The notes beneath the pieces were generated by a model. That model saw only the letters and a program-made list of their open reading frames with translations, had not been told where the DNA came from and ran no database searches. Positions 8,677-17,165 of a stretch of DNA of 41,592 nucleotides are shown in pieces (the first letter of the stretch is position 1; each line of letters begins with the position of its first letter). Source of the stretch: Hespellia sp. (lineage in GTDB: Bacteria > Bacillota > Clostridia > Lachnospirales > Lachnospiraceae); contig JAQVCP010000020.1 of NCBI GenBank assembly GCA_028689735.1, positions 1-41,592 of the forward strand, read 5' to 3'. Made by a program: the position numbers and the translations under genes.

Positions 8677-8839
8677 AAGCATTCCCCCACTTCAAGTGTG
8701 TAGAGCACTAGGTGGTGGGTAAGGGGGATGCTTGTTTCAGCAGGGGATAAAAGCCCCTGCTGAAAGGCAGCGTAGCTGCAGGATGTTCATGAGCAAGTAG
8801 CAGAGCGGATTGCGAATGTCCGCTTTAACGTTCGCGAAC
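8677..8839 (+). other. Hairpin-rich leader upstream of the AGCS symporter gene
   Basis: Five consecutive inverted repeats fill this stretch. AAGCAT-T-CCCCC (8677-8688) pairs with GGGGGATGCTT (8723-8733). TTTCAGCAGGGG (8735-8746) pairs perfectly with CCCCTGCTGAAA (8754-8765). GCAGC (8767-8771) pairs with GCTGC (8775-8779). AGCGGA (8804-8809) pairs with TCCGCT (8819-8824). GTTCGCGAAC (8830-8839) is a 10-bp palindrome. No T run follows the strong second hairpin, so it is not a plain terminator. It does not show glycine-riboswitch or T-box signatures. It could be a structured 5' leader or a stack of short palindromic repeats. Confidence 0.6.
8795..8826 (+). repeat. Dispersed 32-bp stem-loop repeat, copy 1
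   Basis: This 32-bp block (core AGCGGATTGCGAATGTCCGC) recurs at 41052-41083 with only three differences. Both copies keep the short stem AGCGGA/TCCGYT. One difference turns a G-C pair into a G-T pair, which preserves pairing. Confidence 0.65.
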
Positions 8840-8862
8840 AAGAATGGGGAAGAGGTTATTTT

Positions 8863-10260
8863 ATGTTACAGACAATTGAGACAGTGAACAGTGCAGTCAA
8901 CAATTTCATCTGGGGTGTACCGGCTATGATTTGCATTATTGGGGTGGGATTATATTTAAGTATTCGAATGAAATTCATTCAGATCTGGAAGTTTCCGTAT
9001 GCAATCCGGACGACCATCGGAAGAATTTTCCGAAAGCGTGAGGCGAGTGATGGAGCGATGACTCCGTTTCAGGCGGTCTGTACGGCGCTTGCGGCTACAG
9101 TCGGAACCGGAAATATCGCCGGGGTGGCCGGAGCTATCGCAATTGGAGGACCGGGAGCGATTTTCTGGATGTGGGTATCTGCCGCACTTGGTATGTGTAC
9201 CAAATTCTGCGAGGTGACGCTGGCGGTACATTTTCGTGAGCACAACAAAGAGGGCGAACTGGTGGGTGGCCCGATGTATTACATAAAAAATGGATTGGGA
9301 AAAAACTTGCAGTGGCTGGCGGTTGCATTTTCCGCGTTTGGTGTGCTGACGGTATTTGGAACGGGAAATGCGACACAGGTTAATACGATTACGACAGCCA
9401 TCGATTCGGCACTTTTGAATTTCAACCTGATTTCTGAAGCGTCGGTTGGCACGGTTAATCTGGTACTTGGAATTGTGATTGCAGGACTGGTTGCACTGGT
9501 ACTTCTGGGAGGAGTCAAGCGAATTGGAAGGGTGACAGAGCGGCTGGTTCCGTTTATGGCACTGCTTTATATTGTGCTTGCACTTGGGGTTGTGATTCTG
9601 AATGTTACAAGAGTCCCCGCAGTACTCTATTCCATCGTGTATGGTGCATTTAACCCGACAGCAGTGACCGGAGGTCTTGTGGGAACCTTCTTCATGAGTA
9701 TGAAAAAGGGAGTGTCCCGTGGAATCTTTTCCAATGAAGCAGGACTGGGGACCGGATCCATCGCTCATGCATGTGCGGATACGCAGAAGCCGGTGAAGCA
9801 GGGATTTTTTGGAATCTTCGAGGTATTCGTGGATACCATTTTAATCTGTACGCTGACGGCACTGGTCATTCTTTGCAGCGGTGTGGGTGTGAATTACGGC
9901 ACAGCGGCAGGCGCGGAGCTTACCATTCAGGGCTTCACGTCTGCATATGGAAACTGGATCTCTATTTTTACTGCGGTGGCGATGTGCTGCTTTGCGTTCT
10001 CAACCATCATCGGCTGGGGACTGTATGGGGCGAGATGTATTGAGTTTTTGTTCTCATCGAAAGTAATTAAGCCATTTATGGTGGTGTATTCCCTGGTTGC
10101 AATACTTGGAGCAACCATTGAGCTTGGGCTTCTCTGGAGCATTGCGGAGACATTTAACGGATTGATGGCAATCCCGAACCTGATTGCCTTGTTCCTGCTT
10201 GGCGGAACGGTTGCGAAGCTGGTAAAGGAATACTTTGCCACGGAGGGCAGCGAGGCTTAG
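8863..10260 (+). CDS. Sodium:alanine/glycine symporter, AGCS family
   Basis: A membrane symporter importing alanine or glycine with Na+ (or H+). The 465-aa chain is hydrophobic with about ten or eleven membrane segments. It shows the AGCS family signatures ATVGTGNIAGVAGAIAIGGP (about 86-105), GGPMYYIKNG (about 134-143) and SNEAGLGTGSIAHA (about 290-303). Its length is typical for AlsT/DagA proteins. The ATG at 8863 follows GGAAGAGG. It appears monocistronic, with a structured leader just upstream. Alanine versus glycine preference cannot be read from sequence. Confidence 0.94.
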   Translation: MLQTIETVNSAVNNFIWGVPAMICIIGVGLYLSIRMKFIQIWKFPYAIRTTIGRIFRKREASDGAMTPFQAVCTALAATVGTGNIAGVAGAIAIGGPGAIFWMWVSAALGMCTKFCEVTLAVHFREHNKEGELVGGPMYYIKNGLGKNLQWLAVAFSAFGVLTVFGTGNATQVNTITTAIDSALLNFNLISEASVGTVNLVLGIVIAGLVALVLLGGVKRIGRVTERLVPFMALLYIVLALGVVILNVTRVPAVLYSIVYGAFNPTAVTGGLVGTFFMSMKKGVSRGIFSNEAGLGTGSIAHACADTQKPVKQGFFGIFEVFVDTILICTLTALVILCSGVGVNYGTAAGAELTIQGFTSAYGNWISIFTAVAMCCFAFSTIIGWGLYGARCIEFLFSSKVIKPFMVVYSLVAILGATIELGLLWSIAETFNGLMAIPNLIALFLLGGTVAKLVKEYFATEGSEA

Positions 10261-10376
10261 TGAGCGCGCAACGCGTTATTTGAAATCACAAAAATATCAC
10301 AGAATTTCTATATCTTCATCAAATTCCCCCGGTAGAATACAGTCTTATAAAGATGATTTGAAAGGGGAAACATTTT

Positions 10377-12245
10377 ATGAAGCGAAGAATTCTTTACACT
10401 TTGATGAGTGTCATTGTTGCTGCGACAGCCATTGCCGGGTGCAGTACATCGTCAGGCGCAACGGAAGAGACAACATCAATTTACGGTCAGGTGACGGCGA
10501 TTGAGGGGAAGAAAATAACAATCGCTCTGGCAGAGGAGCCGGAGATGGGGGAGGTTCCGGATGGTGATGCGGCAGATAAGGAGGCTCCATCGGGAGAAGC
10601 GCCGGAAGATGCAGGACAAGGCGGACCTGGGGGCCGGGAACTGACGCTGACAGGCGAAGAGCAGACAATTACAGCAGCAGATGATACAGAATTCCTCAAA
10701 GCTGTTGTGGGTGGTGGTGCACCAGACGGGGAAGCACCAGAAGGGGAGACACCAGAAGGAGAAGCCACAGACAGCGGTTCGGAAATCAGTGAATCTGATG
10801 CAGCAACGTCAGATAATACTGCAGATACAACAAATCCTGAGTCACAAAATGAGGAAAAACCATCAGGTGAGGCTCCAAAAGACATGGGGCAGCAGGCAGA
10901 AGAGGCATCTCTCGATGATCTTGAAGTCGGCGATACCGTAACCGTTACAATGAATGGAGACACTGTGGTGTCGATTACTATCCAGAGCGGAGCAGGTGGC
11001 GGCGAGGCCCCGGATGCATCCGGTTCTGCGACAGGCAGTATTGATCTGAGCGGTGTCTATACGGCGGATGAGAGCAATGAGAACTCCGACGGGGAGACCT
11101 TTGAGTCCACCGCGGAAAATGAAAATGTAGTTCTGGCCAAAAATGGCGGAAATCTGACCATGACAAAAGGCACGCTGATCAAAAGTGGAGACACGACCAG
11201 CAATGATGAAAGTAACTTTTATGGAGTCAATGCAGTTTTTGCAGCGGCGGGTGGCAGCGAGGCTAGTATCAGTGATACTAGCCTTACTTCGGCATCGGAA
11301 GGATCCAACGCTATTTTTTCTACCGGCGCAGGCTCTTCCATCCACGTGGACAATGTGACCATCAATACAACCGGCAATTCCTCACGGGGACTGGACGCAA
11401 CTTATGGCGGAAGCATTGACGCAAGAAATGTCACAATAACCACCGTAGGTGCACATTGCGCACCCATTGCAACTGATCGGGGAGAGGGGACGATAACCGT
11501 TGATACGGCAAATGTTTCCGCGTCAGGAGATGGAAGTCCCTGTATTTATTCAACTGGCAATATCACAGCAAAGAATGTAACCGGGACAGCTACTGGAAGC
11601 CAGAGTATTGTAGTAGAAGGCAAAAACAGCGTTTCCCTGGAGAACAGTGATCTGTCCGGAGCTGGATTGAATGGCGTGATGCTCTATCAGAGTACCTCCG
11701 GTGATGCAGGCGAAGGAACCGCCATACTGGATGTGAAGAATTCAAAGCTGAGTACGATATCCACCGGGCCGATGTTTTACGTCACGAACACCGATGCAGA
11801 GACAACACTGGAAAATACAACTCTGAAATTTGACAGTGGGATTCTGGTCCAGGCATCCGGCAACAGCACAAACAACTGGGGAACAGAAGGCAGAAATGGT
11901 GGAAATTTTGTGCTGACCGGAGTGAATCAGACGATGGAGGGGAACATTACCTGCGACAACATCAGCACTGTGGAAATCAATCTGACCCAAGGCTCTACTT
12001 TAAAGAGTACGGTAAACGGGGAGCATACAGGAAAGGCGGTCAGTGTTATACTGGATAAGGATTCAAAATGGAACGTCACAGGGGATTCTTATCTGACGGT
12101 ATTTACAAATGCGGATACCTCTTGTGCGAATATCGTAGCAAATGGACACACCATTTATTATGATGCCACGAACAGTGCCAATGACTGGCTTGGCGGAAAG
12201 ACGATTGAGTCCAGCGATGGCGGAAAAATTACGCCTGCAGCGTAA
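10377..12245 (+). CDS. Surface lipoprotein with acidic repeats and predicted beta-helix
   Basis: I do not recognise a named family. The N-terminus is a lipoprotein signal peptide with lipobox AIAGC (Cys22), so the mature protein should be anchored to the outer face of the membrane. Two short beta-rich segments, IYGQVTAIEGKKITIAL and a GDTVTVTMNGDTVVSITIQ stretch, resemble DUF5666-like folds. Between them lies a low-complexity region rich in Gly, Glu, Pro, Asp and Ala, with repeats such as APEGETPEGEA. From about residue 240 the chain is a run of short Asn/Thr/Ser/Gly beta-strand repeats (for example SIDARNVTITTVGAH, NITAKNVTGTATGSQ) typical of right-handed parallel beta-helices. It has 622 aa and no catalytic motif. 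GAAAGGGGAAAC precedes the ATG. A role in adhesion or glycan binding is conjecture. Confidence 0.85.
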   Translation: MKRRILYTLMSVIVAATAIAGCSTSSGATEETTSIYGQVTAIEGKKITIALAEEPEMGEVPDGDAADKEAPSGEAPEDAGQGGPGGRELTLTGEEQTITAADDTEFLKAVVGGGAPDGEAPEGETPEGEATDSGSEISESDAATSDNTADTTNPESQNEEKPSGEAPKDMGQQAEEASLDDLEVGDTVTVTMNGDTVVSITIQSGAGGGEAPDASGSATGSIDLSGVYTADESNENSDGETFESTAENENVVLAKNGGNLTMTKGTLIKSGDTTSNDESNFYGVNAVFAAAGGSEASISDTSLTSASEGSNAIFSTGAGSSIHVDNVTINTTGNSSRGLDATYGGSIDARNVTITTVGAHCAPIATDRGEGTITVDTANVSASGDGSPCIYSTGNITAKNVTGTATGSQSIVVEGKNSVSLENSDLSGAGLNGVMLYQSTSGDAGEGTAILDVKNSKLSTISTGPMFYVTNTDAETTLENTTLKFDSGILVQASGNSTNNWGTEGRNGGNFVLTGVNQTMEGNITCDNISTVEINLTQGSTLKSTVNGEHTGKAVSVILDKDSKWNVTGDSYLTVFTNADTSCANIVANGHTIYYDATNSANDWLGGKTIESSDGGKITPAA

Positions 12246-12330
12246 AAATCCGCAAGGCGTCATTGACAGGACACACCAGAAATTTCTTAAATGATATTCT
12301 GCAAAGAGTTTCCGAAAAAATATATGGAAC

Positions 12331-12377
12331 AAAAAAGTCTTACAGATGATCTTCCCGGTCATATGTAAGACTTTTTT
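12331..12377. terminator. Terminator after the beta-helix lipoprotein gene
   Basis: AAAAAAGTCTTACA (12331-12344) pairs perfectly with TGTAAGACTTTTTT (12364-12377) around a 19-nt loop, ending in a T6 run. It is a standard intrinsic terminator, about 90 bases past the stop. Confidence 0.85.
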
Positions 12378-12515
12378 GGTGTTTGTAAAATGAAGTGCAT
12401 AGGATGCCGTATTTATATCGAAAGAGGTATTCCATGAATTTGTCAGACATGGTACAATAAAAGATACGTTATAAGAGAGTTTGCAAGTTTTGCATTGAAT
12501 TCACAAGGAGAGACA

Positions 12516-15500
12516 ATGATTACATTTCCGGAAGTAATACAGACAGTTGGCATGAAATTTTATGAGCGGGGACAGGCAATCGCCGGAACCACCGCCATAC
12601 AGAATATAGAGATTGAGGATTACACAGAGGATGGCTATTCCTACCGAACCATCAGTGCCCAGGTGCGCGGGAGCAAGCGCCGTCCTTACGAGGTGGAAGT
12701 GACAATCGACGAAGACTGTTCAGAGATTGTAGACAGCTATTGCGACTGCCCGGCATTTTACGAATATGGTGGACGCTGCAAGCATTGTGCCGCCGTACTT
12801 GTTCGTTACATTCAGATGAGAAACAGCCACAGGCTGACCCGGAAGAACAAGACGACGGCAACGAATCCGGCACTGAAAGAATTGCTGGTTAAGAAGTCGA
12901 AGCGTGCAGTCACACCTATGCTGCAGACATCGCTTGCAGGAGCGGTCAGACTGGAACCCCAGCTGTATATTAATTCCAATGAGATTTTTCTGGAATTTAA
13001 AATTGGAAGCACAAAGCTGTACGTCTTAAAGGATGTAAGTGCTTTGGTTGATGCTCTGGATATACAGGAAAAGATTACCTATGGGAAGAAGCTGGCATTC
13101 ATCCCCAATCTCCAGGTGTTTGATGAGCAGTCCAGATTATATATGGAATTCATCAGCCAGTATGTAAAGGCGATCCGAAGAAACAGTCCCTACTATTATG
13201 ATGCATATCCGACTCGGAAGATTCCACTGGGAAATGAACATCTTGATCGTTTTTTTGAGATACAGGGAGAGCTGCCATTTTATCTTCAGATTCCTCCGGA
13301 TGAAAAGGAAATGTGGCATATGGAGAATCGGCCGCCGGAGAGGACTTTGAAAGTCATCGGTGAGAAAGAGGGGGCCAGCTTTGAGGTGAACAGACTGCGG
13401 ACAGTTGCCACAAGTAATTATGAATACAGCTTTAAAGACCAGATCATCTACCGCATTCCATTAGATGAAACCTCTGAAATTGCAGAGTTCAGGGAATGCG
13501 TCAGCAAAATTCCGAATTCGCAGTGTTTTATTGCAAAGGAGGATCTGCCGTTGTTCTGCAGGGAGCTCCTTCCGGCACTGAAAAAATATTATGCTTATGA
13601 AGCGATAGATTTTGATGAGACAACATTTGTCGCGCCGGTGCAGGACTTTGAAATCTATCTGGATATGCCCCAGGGGAATTTTATCACCTGTAAGGCACTT
13701 GCTGTATATGGTGGGGAAAAATGCAGTATCTTTGATGGAAAGGCACTTGAGGACCAGAGAGATTACGCAGAGGAGATGAAGGTTTCCACATTGATCTCGC
13801 CGTATTTTAACGCATTTGATGAAAAGCAGCAGCTTATGGTGCTGGCGGACGATGAAGAGATGCTCTATGAGTTACTGCTGGATGGTATTCCACGCTTTCA
13901 GGAACTGGGAGAGGTGTACATTTCCGATGCACTCAAAAAGCTTCAGGTCATCAGTCCGCCGAAGGTCACAGTTGGAGTCAGCCTTGGCGGAAATCTTCTG
14001 GAACTCACCATAGACAGTGGAGAATTTTCACGGGAACAGCTGGTGCAGATTCTGTCCCGCTATGAGAAGAAAAAGAAGTTCTACCGACTAAAAAACGGCA
14101 GTTTTATTACGCTGGAAAATGAGAATATGAAGGCCTTGTCTGAACTGAAGCAGGGGCTTTATCTGTCTGGCAGCAGTCTGAAAAAAGAGAGTATCCAGCT
14201 TCCAAAATACCGGGCGCTCTATCTGGATGCCCAGCTCAAGGAGCAGCAGGGAATTGCGGCAGTCAAGAACAAAGCCTTCAAATCCCTGATTCGCAACATG
14301 AAAACGGTAGAGGAGAACGACTTTGAATTGCCCCAGTGCTATGAGACTGTGCTCCGGGAATACCAGAAGAGCGGATTCTCGTGGCTCAAGACCCTCGCAT
14401 TTAACGGATTTGGCGGAATCCTTGCGGACGACATGGGATTAGGAAAAACTCTGCAGGTCATCACGTTTCTCTATTCAGAATTCTTTGAAAGTGATTCTGC
14501 CGATGTGGATTCCCGTCAGGCACTGATCGTGTGTCCGGCATCTCTTGTCTATAACTGGATGGACGAGTTTGCAAGGTTCGCTCCCTCCATAAGGGCAGCG
14601 ATGGTTATCGGAACTGCGGCAGAGAGGAAGTTGATACTGGACGATGCGAAGCAGGAGCGTGGGAAAATTCAGGTCTTGATTACTTCCTATGATCTGCTTA
14701 AACGGGATCTGGAAGAATATGATGATATGAAGTTCCTCTGTCAAGTTGTGGATGAGGCACAGTATATTAAGAATCACGGCACTCAGGCAGCTAAGAGTGT
14801 GAAAATGATTGAGGCCGGATTTAAAATCGCGCTGACCGGAACGCCCATTGAGAACAGGCTCAGTGAATTGTGGAGCATATTTGACTACGTGATGCCCGGA
14901 TTTTTGTCTACTTACCAGAAGTTCAAAGAAGAGTACGAGATTCCCATCGTTCAGAATCAGAATAATGACAGCCTTCGCAGGCTTCAGAAGATGATCCGCC
15001 CCTTCATACTGCGCCGTCTGAAAGGGGAAGTTCTCAAGGATCTTCCGGATAAGCTGGAGAAAAATATGTTCGCAAAGCTCTCTGGTGAGCAGCAGGAAAT
15101 ATATCAGGCACATGTGCAGAGACTGCGGTTGTCATTGGAAAATCAGTCGGATGAAGAGTTCAAGGGCAATAAGCTTCAGATTCTGGCAGAACTCACGAAG
15201 CTTCGCCAGATCTGCTGCAATCCGGCACTGATATTTGACAATTATAAAAAGGAGTCGGCGAAGGAGGAGGTCTGCCTGGAGCTCATAAAGGCAGCCATTG
15301 ACGGCGGACATAAGATTCTGCTCTTTTCCCAGTTCACGACCATGCTTGGAAGACTGACGGAGCGGCTGAAAAAAGAAGGGATCAGTTACTTTGTACTTAC
15401 AGGGGCAACTCCCAAGATTCAGCGCGCCCGGATGGTATCAGAGTTCCAGGAGGATGATACCAGTGTGTTCTGTATTTCCCTGAAAGCAGGCGGCACAGGA

Positions 15501-15767
15501 CTGAACCTTACGGCAGCAGATATTGTGATTCACTATGATCCCTGGTGGAATGTGGCGGTGCAGAATCAGGCGACAGACCGCGTCCACCGGATTGGACAGA
15601 AGAATCAGGTCACAGTCTATAAGGTGATTGCCAAGGATACCATCGAGGAGCAGATCGTAAAATTGCAGGAGAAAAAGCAGGAATTGGCAGACCAGATTCT
15701 GAGCGGGTCTGATATGGGCAGTGCAGCCTTCAACCGGGAAGAGCTGCTGCAGCTGCTTGGAAAATAG
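12516..15767 (+). CDS. SNF2-family helicase/ATPase with N-terminal SWIM zinc finger
   Basis: A bacterial Swi2/Snf2 ATPase, expected to translocate on DNA and remodel protein-DNA or RNA polymerase complexes. At 1083 aa it has, in order: a SWIM zinc finger (CDC, then CKHC; ligands about C76, C78, C88, H90), a long SNF2-associated region, the SNF2 N-domain with ADDMGLGKT (about 636-644) and DEAQ (about 744), and a C-terminal helicase domain ending in the motif ATDRVHRIGQKNQVTVYKVI. The ATG at 12516 follows AAGGAGAG. An upstream in-frame TTG at 12495 precedes that site and is rejected. It begins an apparent operon with the MATE gene 21 bases downstream. The target process is unknown; RapA-like polymerase recycling is one option. 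Confidence 0.93.
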   Translation: MITFPEVIQTVGMKFYERGQAIAGTTAIQNIEIEDYTEDGYSYRTISAQVRGSKRRPYEVEVTIDEDCSEIVDSYCDCPAFYEYGGRCKHCAAVLVRYIQMRNSHRLTRKNKTTATNPALKELLVKKSKRAVTPMLQTSLAGAVRLEPQLYINSNEIFLEFKIGSTKLYVLKDVSALVDALDIQEKITYGKKLAFIPNLQVFDEQSRLYMEFISQYVKAIRRNSPYYYDAYPTRKIPLGNEHLDRFFEIQGELPFYLQIPPDEKEMWHMENRPPERTLKVIGEKEGASFEVNRLRTVATSNYEYSFKDQIIYRIPLDETSEIAEFRECVSKIPNSQCFIAKEDLPLFCRELLPALKKYYAYEAIDFDETTFVAPVQDFEIYLDMPQGNFITCKALAVYGGEKCSIFDGKALEDQRDYAEEMKVSTLISPYFNAFDEKQQLMVLADDEEMLYELLLDGIPRFQELGEVYISDALKKLQVISPPKVTVGVSLGGNLLELTIDSGEFSREQLVQILSRYEKKKKFYRLKNGSFITLENENMKALSELKQGLYLSGSSLKKESIQLPKYRALYLDAQLKEQQGIAAVKNKAFKSLIRNMKTVEENDFELPQCYETVLREYQKSGFSWLKTLAFNGFGGILADDMGLGKTLQVITFLYSEFFESDSADVDSRQALIVCPASLVYNWMDEFARFAPSIRAAMVIGTAAERKLILDDAKQERGKIQVLITSYDLLKRDLEEYDDMKFLCQVVDEAQYIKNHGTQAAKSVKMIEAGFKIALTGTPIENRLSELWSIFDYVMPGFLSTYQKFKEEYEIPIVQNQNNDSLRRLQKMIRPFILRRLKGEVLKDLPDKLEKNMFAKLSGEQQEIYQAHVQRLRLSLENQSDEEFKGNKLQILAELTKLRQICCNPALIFDNYKKESAKEEVCLELIKAAIDGGHKILLFSQFTTMLGRLTERLKKEGISYFVLTGATPKIQRARMVSEFQEDDTSVFCISLKAGGTGLNLTAADIVIHYDPWWNVAVQNQATDRVHRIGQKNQVTVYKVIAKDTIEEQIVKLQEKKQELADQILSGSDMGSAAFNREELLQLLGK

Positions 15768-15788
15768 AAATGGAAAATGAGAGTACTT

Positions 15789-17129
15789 ATGAAAAAAGAG
15801 AAATTTTTATCCAATTTTTTTAATATTTATATTGCACTGGTTTTACAGAACGTGATTACAATCAGTGTCAATCTGGCAGATAACATCATGCTTGGAGCTT
15901 ACAGCGAGACGGCACTGGCAGGCGTGGCTGCAGTGAATCAAGTGCAGTTTGTCTATCAGCAGCTGCTGCTTGCACTGGGGGATGGACTGGTTATCTTCTG
16001 CAGCCAGTACTGGGGAAAGGAAGAGACTGGACCCATGAAAAAGATTTCCGCTACGGCCATGCGCACAGCACTGGCAATCGGTGTCCTTCTGTTCGTGGCA
16101 GTCACCATCTGGCCCCAGAATGTGCTTCGGATTTTTACGACAGATGGACCGATTATAGAGGAAGGAATCCATTATCTGGCCATCATCAGATTTACCTACC
16201 TCTTCTTTGCCGTGACACAGATTCTGCTGGCAACATTGCGGAGCGTGGAGACTGTGCGGATTGCATTCTATATGTCCGTCCTGACATTTTTTATCAATTG
16301 TGGAATCAACTATGTACTGATCTTCGGCAATTTTGGTGCCCCGGCACTGGGGACAGCAGGTGCTGCAATCGGCACGCTGACGGCGCGCATCATAGAATGC
16401 CTGGTCATCATCTGGTTTGTGGCAAAGCAGGACACGAAACTGAATCTCAAACTGTCTGATTTTGGAAAAACAGATGCAAGACTAAGAAAATCCTACTTTA
16501 AGATGACGGCGCCTATCCTGTTCGTACAGGGGCTGTGGGGAGTAAACACAGCACTCCAGACGGCGATCCTCGGGCACATGACAGCGGCTGCAATTGCGGC
16601 GAACAGTGCGGCATCCACCCTGTTTTTGATGGTGAAATCTATGGCAGTGGGTGCCTCATCTACAGCTTCCGTCATCATTGGGAAGACAATTGGAACCGGA
16701 GATATCGCTCTGGTAAAAGAGTATTCCAGGCGCCTGCAGAAAATATTTCTTGTGATCGGTGTTGTCTCGGGCGTGCTTTTATTTTTCCTGAGAATTCCGG
16801 TGCTCGGGCTCTATGACCTCCAGTCATCAACAAAGGAGATGGCAAATACATTTCTCATTATCCTGAGTGTGGTGTGCGTGGGGATGTCCTATCAGATGCC
16901 CACCAATAACGGAATCGTCCGCGGCGGTGGAAATGCAATGTTCGTGGTGAAGATGGATTTGATCAGTATCTGGTGCATCGTTATTCCACTTTCACTGATT
17001 ATGGCATTTGTGGTGAAGGCATCGCCAGTGGTGGTAGTATGCTGTCTCAATGCAGATCAGATTTTCAAATGCGTGCCGGCTTATTTTGAATCACATTATG
17101 GGAACTGGATTCGGAAGCTGACGGATTAA
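15789..17129 (+). CDS. MATE family efflux transporter (first copy)
   Basis: An integral membrane exporter using an H+ or Na+ gradient to expel drugs or metabolites. The 446-aa protein has about twelve membrane segments in two related halves. Typical MATE stretches include ISVNLADNIMLGAYSETALA near the N-terminus and FCSQYWGKEE. An ATG four codons upstream (15777) is possible, but has GGA only two bases before it. The ATG at 15789 has a weak GAG element at suitable spacing. It follows the SNF2 gene closely and is followed by the ABC-class ATPase gene 36 bases on. A second MATE protein of nearly equal length is encoded at 21504-22838. Confidence 0.9.
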   Translation: MKKEKFLSNFFNIYIALVLQNVITISVNLADNIMLGAYSETALAGVAAVNQVQFVYQQLLLALGDGLVIFCSQYWGKEETGPMKKISATAMRTALAIGVLLFVAVTIWPQNVLRIFTTDGPIIEEGIHYLAIIRFTYLFFAVTQILLATLRSVETVRIAFYMSVLTFFINCGINYVLIFGNFGAPALGTAGAAIGTLTARIIECLVIIWFVAKQDTKLNLKLSDFGKTDARLRKSYFKMTAPILFVQGLWGVNTALQTAILGHMTAAAIAANSAASTLFLMVKSMAVGASSTASVIIGKTIGTGDIALVKEYSRRLQKIFLVIGVVSGVLLFFLRIPVLGLYDLQSSTKEMANTFLIILSVVCVGMSYQMPTNNGIVRGGGNAMFVVKMDLISIWCIVIPLSLIMAFVVKASPVVVVCCLNADQIFKCVPAYFESHYGNWIRKLTD

Positions 17130-17165
17130 GCGATACTTTGATTGTAAGGAAAGGATATAGAAAAT

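Noticed and set aside
8677-8862. Glycine riboswitch or T-box upstream of the AGCS gene
   Set aside because: Neither the tandem glycine-aptamer core nor a T-box GGTGG-type antiterminator sequence is visible.
8956-9768. 270-codon minus-strand frame inside the AGCS gene
   Set aside because: Antisense shadow of a hydrophobic membrane protein gene, with no start site signal.
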